From SMWD01 sp964629475 (GTDB lineage: Bacteria; Pseudomonadota; Gammaproteobacteria; Steroidobacterales; GCA-2729495), in the NCBI GenBank assembly GCA_964629475.1, contig CAZVQW010000016.1, positions 6,424 to 70,423 of the forward strand: a DNA stretch of 64,000 nucleotides, read 5' to 3'. Below, one piece after another: positions 1 to 7,464 of the stretch. The notes beneath the pieces are model-generated. The model was not told where the DNA came from. It worked only from the letters and a program-made list of their open reading frames with translations, and searched no databases. Every line of letters starts with the position of its first letter. The stretch's first letter is position 1. Both the position numbers and the translations under genes were made by a program.

Positions 1-518
1 TCCAGCGCTTTCAGCGTATGGATGCACCCCTGATTGTCGCGGTGAATGGTGTTGCCGCCGGGGCCGGCATGAGTATCGCCGCGAGCGGAGATTTCATTCT
101 GGCTGCCGAGTCCGCCAAATTCACCATGGCTTATACGCGAATCGGTTTGTCTCCCGACGGCAGCAGCACGTTCTTTCTGCCGCGGTTGGTCGGCTCGTTG
201 AAAGCCAAAGAGCTGATGATGCGCAATGCGTTACTGACCGCCGCCGAGGCACTGGATCTAGGCCTGGTTAGCGAGGTGGTGCCTGATGATGAATTGATTG
301 AAAGGGCGCAAGGCGCGGCCCGGGAGCTGGCTGCCGGACCTACCCGGGCATACGGTGAGATCAAACGCCTGTTGGCCGACAGTTTCAATAGCTCCCTGGA
401 CGCCCAGCTTGAACGCGAAACCCGGGCTATTGCCGAGTTGGCGAACCATTCGGAGGATGCGAGAAGCGGCATCGCCGCGTTCATCGCCAAAGAAAAGGTG
501 GACTTCAAAGGCCGGTAG
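1..518 (+). CDS. Enoyl-CoA hydratase/isomerase (crotonase family), 5'-truncated
   Basis: C-terminal ~171 residues of a crotonase-fold protein. The reading frame is already open at base 3, so the true start lies before the window; full-length members run 255-270 residues. Visible family features are the first oxyanion-hole segment (AVNGVAAGAGMSIAASGD), the second-loop segment IGLSPDGSSTFFLPRLVG, and the usual C-terminal ending FIAKEKVDFKGR. The loop resembles PaaG-type isomerase/hydratases. Expected role: hydration or double-bond isomerisation of an enoyl-CoA in the cytoplasm during beta-oxidation-like breakdown. It is convergent with the Rieske oxygenase gene, with 45 bp between the stops. 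The exact substrate is not inferable. Confidence 0.9.
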   Translation, partial: QRFQRMDAPLIVAVNGVAAGAGMSIAASGDFILAAESAKFTMAYTRIGLSPDGSSTFFLPRLVGSLKAKELMMRNALLTAAEALDLGLVSEVVPDDELIERAQGAARELAAGPTRAYGEIKRLLADSFNSSLDAQLERETRAIAELANHSEDARSGIAAFIAKEKVDFKGR

Positions 519-563
519 ACGACTTCGCCGAACCGGTAGGTCGTGCACCGCGGCACCGGAATA

Positions 564-1925
564 TTATTTTTCGCCTGACAGGTAGCGGTCCAGTTCAGTA
601 TGGAAGTGTCGCAGCCGCTGTTCCTGTTCGGACCACAGGGGTCCGGCAAATCCCCGCGACCGGATACCCGCCTGGACCACGGGCAGCAATTCGGAATCCT
701 GGTCGAGCACGAGGCCCAGGTTGGGTGGTTTGCCAACGCCGGTGCGTTCCACGTCGGGACGGCTCTCGCCCGAAACATCCGTTCCTTCCGGCACACCCAT
801 CCAGCCCGGTACGGTGTAGCTGGGATCGTCACACGGTCGCCAGAGTGTCATCGTGTTATAGAAGAACCGCTCCGGATTCTCGGGGTGGGGCAAAAAGCGC
901 ATCAGGAACGCGCCCTCGGCGTGCAGACCGATCTGCACGTTGGGAAAAATACCCGTGGCCCAGCTGTCGGTGAGTTGACCGTCGACCAGCTCGGAATAAT
1001 CCAGGCCGCAACGGCTCGCTCGCTCGCGCTTGGCGCGCTGAATCGTCTCGCGGACCTCACGGGCCGAATCACGATACTGCGTGGGATCCATGCCGGCCTC
1101 CTGCATCATGAAGGCGAGGCCCTCGTCGACTTCTTCCTGGTCGGTCACGCGGCTGCTTTTTACCGCCAGGGGAACAATCATGCGGCTGAAGCCATTGGGG
1201 TATAGATCGCACTGCACATTGAGATCGTTCATCACGGTCCGGGTCTCGGGATGCACCGCGTGGAGATGATAGGTTTCGTAAAAGGCGTCGATCCCGGTTT
1301 TCCAGTTCGCCGCCCATTCACTGATGCTATGGCGGATGACAAACATTTCGTCGAGATGGTAATTCTCGAGATAACCGTCCGGCAGGCCGATAAAATCATT
1401 CAGCGGTCCGGCCTCATCATCCATGTTGATAAAGATCAAACCGGCACGGATTTCACAGCGAACTTCGCGCATGCCGGGTTTGTGGCAGATTACTTCGGGG
1501 CGGACGGTGTCTTCGTCGGTGACGCGTTGCAGGCTGCCGTCCAGGCCGAACTGCCAGGAATGAAATGAGCAGGTAAACTGCGGAACACTTCCAAAATCGT
1601 TGTGGACCAGGCGATTACCCCGATGGGGACAGACATTATAGAAGGCCTTGATGTCACCACCTTCGGTGCGGGTGATGACGAAACTTTCACGGCCGAGATC
1701 GAAGCTGAAGTAGTCACCGGATTCGCGGACATCCGATACGACCCCCGCGATCAGCCATACTCGTGTCCACAGCTGTTCCCACTCACGCGCCATCCACTCG
1801 GGGCTGTAATAACGCTCAGGTCCCGGGCGCTCCGTACCGTTGTCGATGTAGGCGACCTTGGCCTCGAGGGAATCGGCCGGTGCTTCGGCGTTGACTGCCC
1901 AGCCTGAGCGGAAGTCGTAGGCCAC
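564..1925 (-). CDS. Rieske non-heme iron ring-hydroxylating oxygenase, alpha subunit
   Basis: 453 residues, full length for the family. The N-terminal Rieske domain carries the [2Fe-2S] ligands C99-P-H101 and C119-x2-H122 (NVCPHRGN ... CSFHSW). The catalytic domain shows the mononuclear-iron motif in DAFYETYHLHAVHPE, with H220 and H225 as the two histidines. A glutamate (E217) occupies the place of the bridging aspartate of naphthalene dioxygenase. Role: NADH-driven hydroxylation or dihydroxylation of an aromatic or alicyclic substrate, needing separate ferredoxin and reductase partners. No reductase or beta subunit is adjacent. The only Rieske-type ferredoxin in the window is at 56363-56695, and its promoter shares an inverted-repeat motif with this gene's promoter (1993-2012). 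Substrate unknown. Confidence 0.93.
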   Translation of the reverse strand: MAYDFRSGWAVNAEAPADSLEAKVAYIDNGTERPGPERYYSPEWMAREWEQLWTRVWLIAGVVSDVRESGDYFSFDLGRESFVITRTEGGDIKAFYNVCPHRGNRLVHNDFGSVPQFTCSFHSWQFGLDGSLQRVTDEDTVRPEVICHKPGMREVRCEIRAGLIFINMDDEAGPLNDFIGLPDGYLENYHLDEMFVIRHSISEWAANWKTGIDAFYETYHLHAVHPETRTVMNDLNVQCDLYPNGFSRMIVPLAVKSSRVTDQEEVDEGLAFMMQEAGMDPTQYRDSAREVRETIQRAKRERASRCGLDYSELVDGQLTDSWATGIFPNVQIGLHAEGAFLMRFLPHPENPERFFYNTMTLWRPCDDPSYTVPGWMGVPEGTDVSGESRPDVERTGVGKPPNLGLVLDQDSELLPVVQAGIRSRGFAGPLWSEQEQRLRHFHTELDRYLSGEK

Positions 1926-1992
1926 TTTACACTCCTATATATACGTAAGTGCCCGAGGCACGCTGAATCGACAGTCAGTATAACAGCTGAAA

Positions 1993-2012
1993 AAAACAGG
2001 CATGACTGTTTT
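1993..2012. promoter_or_regulatory. Candidate operator, copy 1 of 3 (AAACAG-N3-TGA-YTGTTTT)
   Basis: AAAACAG-GCATGA-CTGTTTT is a perfect 7-bp inverted repeat around a 6-bp centre, located 67 bp upstream of the Rieske oxygenase start. Near-identical sites occur at 8998-9017 and 56753-56772, each also in a divergent intergenic region. The half-site repeat and spacing suit a dimeric repressor or activator. The cognate regulator cannot be named from the sequence. Confidence 0.55.
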
Positions 2013-2084
2013 GTTTTGGTGTCGAGCGGCTGTCCGTGGGGCATCCGGTGGTTTAGTAACCCGTGCTGAAGATAAAATTAATTG

Positions 2085-2102
2085 TGTTGTGAATTCACAA
2101 CA
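2085..2102. promoter_or_regulatory. 18-bp perfect palindrome upstream of TonB receptor
   Basis: TGTTGTGAATTCACAACA reads identically on both strands. It lies 178 bp upstream of the receptor start codon, inside a non-coding divergent region. It is a plausible operator for a dimeric regulator. I found no second copy in the window. Confidence 0.4.
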
Positions 2103-2280
2103 AGTCAGCAGAAGCACGCACAATCCGGAGCCGGTTTCGTTGGATTGTAAAGAAACAGTCCAGACTGCTTTTTTTTTGCCACGAATCGGGTTAGAGTGTC
2201 CGCGGAGAAATTCACGAGGGCGCGGCAACGGCTTCGCCCCGAGAATTATTTTGGCTCAATCGTCAACAGGGGGGATTCCT

Positions 2281-4785
2281 ATGACGACGATCCGTACCCA
2301 GCTCACCACCAGCACGCGGCGCGCGACCATTTTTGCCAGCGTTGTATCACTTGTCATGTTTCCACTGCTGTCTTCGACCGTTGCAGCTGCGGATGGAGCC
2401 AAGATACTCGAAGAAATAACGATTCTGTCGAGTCGCCAGGCCGAAGCGACCGATGTTCAGTCGACGCCGGTGGCGGTAACCGCAATCGGAAAGCAGGATT
2501 TCACAGATCTGTTTGCTCACGATATCGGCGACACCGCCAAGTTGGTGCCGAATTTTTCGGCGGCGCAGATCACCGGTTTCAACGCAGCCGGGTTCGCAAT
2601 TCGAGCCGCCTCGCAAACGGATATTCTCGTTTACTGGGAGCCGCCGGTCGGCGTGCTGGTTGACGATTTCGTCATTCCGCATATGCAGACGCAGTTGCTT
2701 GAGCCGTACGATATCGAGCAGGTTGAAGTGCTGCGCGGACCGCAGGGCACGTTGTTCGGCAAGAACACGACGGCCGGTGTCGTCAGCGTGCGGACAAAAC
2801 GTCCGAATTTTGACGGGCTCGGCCTAGATGCCAGTGTGCGCGTCGGCAACTACGGACGAGTCGAAGGTCGCGCGGCGTTCAACTGGCCGATCATCGACGA
2901 CAAGCTGGCATTTCGCCTGGCTGCTATAGCCCAGCAAAGCGATGGCTATTACAAGAACGGTAAAGTCAGCGAAGATGTGGCCGGTTTCGTCCCGCCCCCG
3001 GTCGGCGATTACGTCGGCGACGGCAGGGATCTCGGCGGTGATGATGTCATCGGTGGCCGCGCCAAGCTGTTGTGGACACCGACCGATAGAATCGACGTGC
3101 TGTTTCAATACGAGTATCTCCGGGACGAAAGCGACACGCCGCCAGCCGTCAACGAGACGAGCCCGGACTCCAACCAGCTATTTAACGCGTTTGGATTGCC
3201 CGGGGTAACGCCCGGCTCGTCGAATGCGATCGACCAGGCGGGCGTGACCTTTTACGACACCATCACGTCTGGACCTAACGCCGGACAATCGACCGGCCTG
3301 AACCTGGCCGGCGGCCACCAGATCGACGTCGACGGCTATTATCTGAATATCGACTGGAGCATTGGCCGCCTGGACCTGGTCTCCGTGACCGGTTACCGCG
3401 AGCAGGACTCCACTTTGCCCAGCACGTATACCGGCGAGGTTGGAAATGACAACCTCAGATCGATCTTCGATGCGACCCGGGATGACCAGCGGGAAACCTT
3501 CCAGCAGGAGTTCCGCATGGCGTCCGCATTCGACGGCCCGTTCAATTTCGTGACCGGCATTTTCTATCAGAACGATGAGACGAGCTTTAACGTATTGCAG
3601 TATCTCGGAATAACAGAACTCTTCGGAACCAATGTCCCGGGTGTGCTCGACGACCAGAATCCACTGGTCATTTCAAATAATCAGGAAATGGAATCAATCG
3701 GCGGGTTTGTCGATGGCTCTTTCGAATTTGCCGACACCTGGGTTGTCGCCGGTGGTGTTCGTTATACGCACGAGGAAAAGGATTTCTTCTCGCGTCCCGG
3801 TACACCGATTGTGTTGTACGGCCAGAGTCCGGGTGACTGGCCATTCGATCCAAATAACACGAGCGAGTTTCCCTGTGATGCAACCAATCCGTGTGAGACA
3901 CCGAGTGCGGATTGGGATGAACCGACCTATCGGTTACTGGTCTCCAACCAGTTCACCGAAAACCTGTACGGCTATGTGAGCTTCTCTCACGGCTTCAAGA
4001 GCGGCGGCTACAGCGACCAGACCGGGTCCGCGCCGTTAACCGACGCCAATGGGGACCTGCTGCCGGCGTCCGCACGTCAATATGATCCAGAGGAGGCCGA
4101 TTCGTTTGAAGTCGGTGCGAAGTGGGAATTCTGGGACAATCGCGCGCGGCTGAACACGGCCCTGTTCTATGTTGAATACACGGATATGCAGCGCGCGGCG
4201 ATTGTGACGCAAGGTGCCTTGCAGGAAACGATCGTATTCAATGCCGCAGAGGTGCCGGCCTACGGCTTTGAGCTGGAGGGTTCTTTCCTGCTCTCCGAGC
4301 AATGGAGCGCGGGATTCAACGTGGGTTATATCGATGCCGAGTACGATAAGTTCCTGCTCGATACGGACCTGGACGGAACGGACGATACGGACCTGAGCGG
4401 CCGTGACGTGACGCGCACCCCGGAATGGCAATTTGGTGCGGATGTGACCTACGACACCCAACTCGGCAGCATCGGCAATCTGCGTGCCCAGGCGAGTATC
4501 TACTACCAGGATCAAAACACGTTTTACTATGCGGCAGCGGCGCCCGGCATCGATCCTCCCGGATTCGATCCGTCACCGTTCGATACCGAGATCGAAAGCT
4601 ACACGCTGCTCGACGGGTTTCTGACCTACACGCACAGCAGCGAAAAATGGTATGCGTCGATCTACGGTAAGAACCTGACCGATGAGAATTATCACAATGC
4701 CTCGCAGTATGTCGGCGGATTGTGGACGTTCTCCACGTATGCGCCGCCGCGCACCTATGGCATAGAGCTCGGCATCACGCTCTGA
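2281..4785 (+). CDS. TonB-dependent outer-membrane receptor
   Basis: 834 residues from the ATG at 2281, chosen because it follows a GGGGGG ribosome-binding site and begins a Sec signal peptide (MTTIRTQL... hydrophobic core ... STVAAADG). The plug domain has the hallmark VEVLRGPQGTLFGKNTTAGVV near residues 150-170. A long beta-barrel follows, rich in aromatic and Asp/Asn/Gly turns, ending TYGIELGITL. Expected role: active, TonB/ExbBD-powered uptake of a hydrophobic or large substrate across the outer membrane. Its position opposite a Rieske oxygenase suggests it imports that pathway's substrate rather than a siderophore. A strong terminator follows at 4807. Confidence 0.93.
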   Translation: MTTIRTQLTTSTRRATIFASVVSLVMFPLLSSTVAAADGAKILEEITILSSRQAEATDVQSTPVAVTAIGKQDFTDLFAHDIGDTAKLVPNFSAAQITGFNAAGFAIRAASQTDILVYWEPPVGVLVDDFVIPHMQTQLLEPYDIEQVEVLRGPQGTLFGKNTTAGVVSVRTKRPNFDGLGLDASVRVGNYGRVEGRAAFNWPIIDDKLAFRLAAIAQQSDGYYKNGKVSEDVAGFVPPPVGDYVGDGRDLGGDDVIGGRAKLLWTPTDRIDVLFQYEYLRDESDTPPAVNETSPDSNQLFNAFGLPGVTPGSSNAIDQAGVTFYDTITSGPNAGQSTGLNLAGGHQIDVDGYYLNIDWSIGRLDLVSVTGYREQDSTLPSTYTGEVGNDNLRSIFDATRDDQRETFQQEFRMASAFDGPFNFVTGIFYQNDETSFNVLQYLGITELFGTNVPGVLDDQNPLVISNNQEMESIGGFVDGSFEFADTWVVAGGVRYTHEEKDFFSRPGTPIVLYGQSPGDWPFDPNNTSEFPCDATNPCETPSADWDEPTYRLLVSNQFTENLYGYVSFSHGFKSGGYSDQTGSAPLTDANGDLLPASARQYDPEEADSFEVGAKWEFWDNRARLNTALFYVEYTDMQRAAIVTQGALQETIVFNAAEVPAYGFELEGSFLLSEQWSAGFNVGYIDAEYDKFLLDTDLDGTDDTDLSGRDVTRTPEWQFGADVTYDTQLGSIGNLRAQASIYYQDQNTFYYAAAAPGIDPPGFDPSPFDTEIESYTLLDGFLTYTHSSEKWYASIYGKNLTDENYHNASQYVGGLWTFSTYAPPRTYGIELGITL

Positions 4786-4806
4786 GGCCATCGGGCCATG
4801 CGACCG

Positions 4807-4835
4807 AAAAGGCCGGCTATGCCGGCCTTTTCTTT
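4807..4835 (+). terminator. Rho-independent terminator of the TonB receptor gene
   Basis: AAAAGGCCGGC, a TAT loop, then GCCGGCCTTTT form an 11-bp perfect stem ending in a short T run, 22 bp after the receptor stop. The flanking A and T tracts would let it work on both strands. It separates the receptor from the following SDR, which therefore probably has its own promoter or depends on read-through. Confidence 0.8.
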
Positions 4836-4869
4836 GCGTCCATAATCGGGTCAACCGCGGGAGGGAATC

Positions 4870-5622
4870 ATGAGCGACGCACAAAAACTAGCCGGCAAGG
4901 CTGCCATCATCACCGGCGCGGCCAGCGGTATTGGCCGGGCCACCGCAATTCTGTTTCTTCAGCACGGTGCCAAAGTATTCCTGGTAGATTTGCCGGAGCA
5001 GAACCTCGTAGACCAGTTCGACGATTACGATCACGCCCGGATGCTGGAACTGGACATTACCGAAGCTGATGCGCCCCGGCGCATTGTCGATGGGGCAATG
5101 GAAGTCTTCGGTGGCATCGACATCCTGATGAACAACGCGGGGATTGCCGTGGGTGCCGACCTCGAATCAACCACCGACGAGATCTGGGAACAGGTCATGG
5201 CGATCAACGTGACATCGATGTTCCGTATCTCGCGCGAGGTGGTGCCGCACATGCGCCAGCGGGGCCGGGGCCGGATCGTCAACGTGGGTTCGATCATGTC
5301 GGACATGGGCGGGCCCGGGTTGTGCGCCTACGGCGCCTCGAAACACGCCGTCGCCGGTCTGAGCAAGGCCATGGCGGTAGACCTGGGTGAATATCAGATT
5401 ACCGTGAACTATCTGCAGCCCGGCGCCATCGTGACGGGACTGTCCGAACCGTTCTTCAAAGATCCCGAGTTCCGCGCCTACTGGGAAAACAAGGCACCGG
5501 TCGGTCGGCTCGGTCAGCCCGAAGACGTGGCGGCGGCCGCGTTGTTTCTGGCTTCGGAGGAAGCGGATTTTGTTTCCGGGCTGGGCTTTAACGTGGACGG
5601 CGGCGCTATCGTTAATTTCTGA
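4870..5622 (+). CDS. Short-chain dehydrogenase/reductase (classical SDR)
   Basis: 250 residues, the usual classical SDR length. The Rossmann cofactor motif TGAASGIG is at residues 15-22, with D40 after beta-2 favouring NAD(H). NNAG is at 88-91 and the catalytic set is S141, Y154, K158. Expected to oxidise or reduce a secondary alcohol/ketone. Start ATG 4870 has a clear GGGAGGG ribosome-binding site. It lies between a TonB receptor and, convergently, a carboxymuconolactone-decarboxylase-family gene. Substrate cannot be read; a cis-diol or hydroxyacyl-CoA dehydrogenase role would fit a Rieske-oxygenase neighbourhood. Confidence 0.9.
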   Translation: MSDAQKLAGKAAIITGAASGIGRATAILFLQHGAKVFLVDLPEQNLVDQFDDYDHARMLELDITEADAPRRIVDGAMEVFGGIDILMNNAGIAVGADLESTTDEIWEQVMAINVTSMFRISREVVPHMRQRGRGRIVNVGSIMSDMGGPGLCAYGASKHAVAGLSKAMAVDLGEYQITVNYLQPGAIVTGLSEPFFKDPEFRAYWENKAPVGRLGQPEDVAAAALFLASEEADFVSGLGFNVDGGAIVNF

Positions 5623-5650
5623 GTGGGTTAATATCTGAGCGGGCCGCGCA

Positions 5651-6217
5651 TTACGCGGCTTCGGTGCCGAACGGGCAGTATTCCTCGCGCTCCACCAGGT
5701 GCAGGATGAAGGACAGCTTCGCCATGCCGGCGATGATCGCCATCACCGTGCCCAGTTCGCAGATCTGTGCGTCACTGAAGTGAGCCGAGAGCCGCTGGTA
5801 ACGTTCCTCGTTCATATCGCCGGCCATATTGGTCAGGACCATCTGCTCCGCGAATTCCAGCACGGACTTCTCGGCATCGGTGAACGGGCCCTGCTCGTAG
5901 TCATCCATGGCATCCACCTGTTCCTGCGTAATGCCGGCTTCCAGTGCGCCGGGCACGTTCTGTTTATTACAGGTACGACAACCGTGCACCAGTGAGAGCT
6001 TCAGACGCACCAGTTGCTTGTAATGGTTGTCGACGGCACCACCAAAAAACAGCTTCGCATAAAAATCATTCATGACGAAACGCAAGACCTCGGGTGCCTG
6101 GGCGAAGACCTCGACGAAGGAAGGTTCTCCGGTCAGACCGTTCAATGCATCCCAGGCCGGTTGGAATTCCGCCGACAGCTGCTCCCTGGGAATGCTGGCG
6201 AGTGGGGTATTAGCCAT
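5651..6217 (-). CDS. Carboxymuconolactone decarboxylase / AhpD-like family protein
   Basis: 188 residues, all-helical CMD fold. The conserved segment RLKLSLVHGCRTCNKQN carries a redox-type C80-x2-C83 pair as in AhpD. In AhpD a histidine follows four residues after the second cysteine; here that position is asparagine (N87), so the AhpD proton relay looks altered. Such proteins act as alkylhydroperoxidase-type reductases or, without the cysteines, as lactone decarboxylases. It is the last gene of a minus-strand operon behind the HMGCS-like fusion and the thiolase (45 bp gap), implying an accessory role there. Precise reaction unknown. Confidence 0.8.
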   Translation of the reverse strand: MANTPLASIPREQLSAEFQPAWDALNGLTGEPSFVEVFAQAPEVLRFVMNDFYAKLFFGGAVDNHYKQLVRLKLSLVHGCRTCNKQNVPGALEAGITQEQVDAMDDYEQGPFTDAEKSVLEFAEQMVLTNMAGDMNEERYQRLSAHFSDAQICELGTVMAIIAGMAKLSFILHLVEREEYCPFGTEAA

Positions 6218-6262
6218 GACGTGCCTCCTGCGGTCGCCGCGGATTGATATCGATAGGTTCGT

Positions 6263-7462
6263 TTATCGGGCGAGGCCGAATACCGAAACACTGGCAATGT
6301 TCCGGATCGGTATGCCGCCCAGATTGTGTGTCATGCCGATGGATGGTGCGTCGAGTTGCCGGTCTCCTGCGCGTCCGAGTAGCTGCAGATAAATTTCATA
6401 GGCCATGCGCAGGCCGGAAGCGCCGATGGGATGGCCAAAGCATTTAAGTCCGCCGTCCACCTGGCAGGGCATCAGGCCGTCACGGTCGTAGACGCCGTCG
6501 AGTATGTCTTTCGGTGCATCGCCGGGTGTCGACAATCCGAGGTCCTCCATCACGATCAGTTCGGTGATGGAAAAACAATCGTGCACTTCCAGCAAATCAA
6601 TTTCTTTGCGGGGATTATCGATACCCGCTTCGGCATAGGCGCGTCCGGCCGCCGTTCGGGTCGTCAAGGTATAGCTCCCGTCCCAGGAGGTGTGACCCGA
6701 CTCGACGCCATTACTGGCCGCCAGTTGCAGAGCCTTGATCGCCACCAGATCGCGCTTGCCCAGGCTGCGGGCAACTTCCGGTGTGGTCACGATGGCGCAG
6801 GCCGCCCCGTCGCTGACGCCGCAACAGTCATACAGCCCCAGGGGATTGGCGACCATGGGTGCGTTCAGTGCCTGTTCGATACTGATGGCTTTGCGCAAAT
6901 GCGCCTTGGGGTTCAGCGCGCCGTTCTGGTGACTCTTCCACGACACATGGGCCATGGCTCGTTTGAGATCATCCATCGAGATGCCGGTGCGCGCGCTATA
7001 GGCGCTGGCCAGCTGCGCGAACGCCCCGGGCGCTGTATAGCTGGGCATCCACAGGTCATCGAAACTGCCCTTGGTGCGTTCCGGCAGGCCGGCATATCCC
7101 GAATCCTTAAGCTTTTCCATGCCCAGGGCCAGGGCAATATCGCAGGCGCCGGAGGCGACGGCATAGGTGGCACCGCGAAGCGCTTCCGATCCTGTGGCGC
7201 ACAGATTCTCCACCCGCGTGACCGGGACATTGGGTAGCCGCAGCGCCATCGATAGCGAAATTGCGGATTTACCGACGCTTTGTTCATCGTAAAACACACC
7301 GAGCCATCCCGCCTCGATCTGATCCCGCTCGATTCCGGCATCGTCCAACGCTTCGGTAAACGCCTCCAGCATCAAATCGTCCGGGCCAGCATCCCAGCGT
7401 TCGCCGAAACGGGCACAGCCCATGCCCAGTATGACCACCTTGTCGCGAATGCCCGTCGCCAT
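6263..7462 (-). CDS. Thiolase family protein (SCP2-thiolase-like)
   Basis: 399 residues. The nucleophile motif LCATGSEAL places the acyl-accepting cysteine at C88. The second catalytic segment is VHDCF (H294) and the C-terminal signature is KCFGHPIGASG (C341, H344), so the thiolytic set appears intact, unlike the thiolase-fold gene at 17159. Expected role: thiolytic cleavage of a beta-ketoacyl-CoA or the reverse condensation, in the cytoplasm. Its start is 2 bp after the stop of the HMGCS-like/DUF35 fusion, so they are almost certainly translated together and may form a complex like the archaeal thiolase-HMGCS-DUF35 assembly. Confidence 0.88.
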   Translation of the reverse strand: MATGIRDKVVILGMGCARFGERWDAGPDDLMLEAFTEALDDAGIERDQIEAGWLGVFYDEQSVGKSAISLSMALRLPNVPVTRVENLCATGSEALRGATYAVASGACDIALALGMEKLKDSGYAGLPERTKGSFDDLWMPSYTAPGAFAQLASAYSARTGISMDDLKRAMAHVSWKSHQNGALNPKAHLRKAISIEQALNAPMVANPLGLYDCCGVSDGAACAIVTTPEVARSLGKRDLVAIKALQLAASNGVESGHTSWDGSYTLTTRTAAGRAYAEAGIDNPRKEIDLLEVHDCFSITELIVMEDLGLSTPGDAPKDILDGVYDRDGLMPCQVDGGLKCFGHPIGASGLRMAYEIYLQLLGRAGDRQLDAPSIGMTHNLGGIPIRNIASVSVFGLAR

Positions 7463-7464
7463 TT

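Larger units (their letters stand above)
1926..2280. promoter_or_regulatory. Divergent promoter region, Rieske oxygenase / TonB receptor
   Basis: 355 bp without a convincing gene. An open frame continues upstream of the receptor start to about 2002, but it has no signal peptide and no ribosome-binding site. Two notable palindromes lie here: an AAAACAG-N6-CTGTTTT inverted repeat at 1993-2012 and an 18-bp perfect palindrome at 2085-2102. A purine-rich GGGGGG at 2269-2274 serves as the ribosome-binding site for the receptor start at 2281. Promoter hexamers were not assigned with confidence. Confidence 0.6.

Noticed and set aside
600..1205. Plus-strand open frame beginning with a P-loop-like FLFGPQGSGKS
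   Set aside because: It is antisense to the Rieske oxygenase C-terminus; the apparent Walker A is a chance reading and no other ATPase motif follows.
2002..2280. N-terminal extension of the first TonB receptor to 2002
   Set aside because: The extension crosses the operator-rich region and would place the signal peptide internally; ATG 2281 has a GGGGGG site and starts the signal peptide.
5643..5659. GCCGCG-CATTA-CGCGGC hairpin as terminator
   Set aside because: Six-base stem without a T run and overlapping the stop codon of the minus-strand gene; too weak to call.
6431..7237. Plus-strand open frame of 268 codons
   Set aside because: Antisense shadow of the intact thiolase gene; no motifs.
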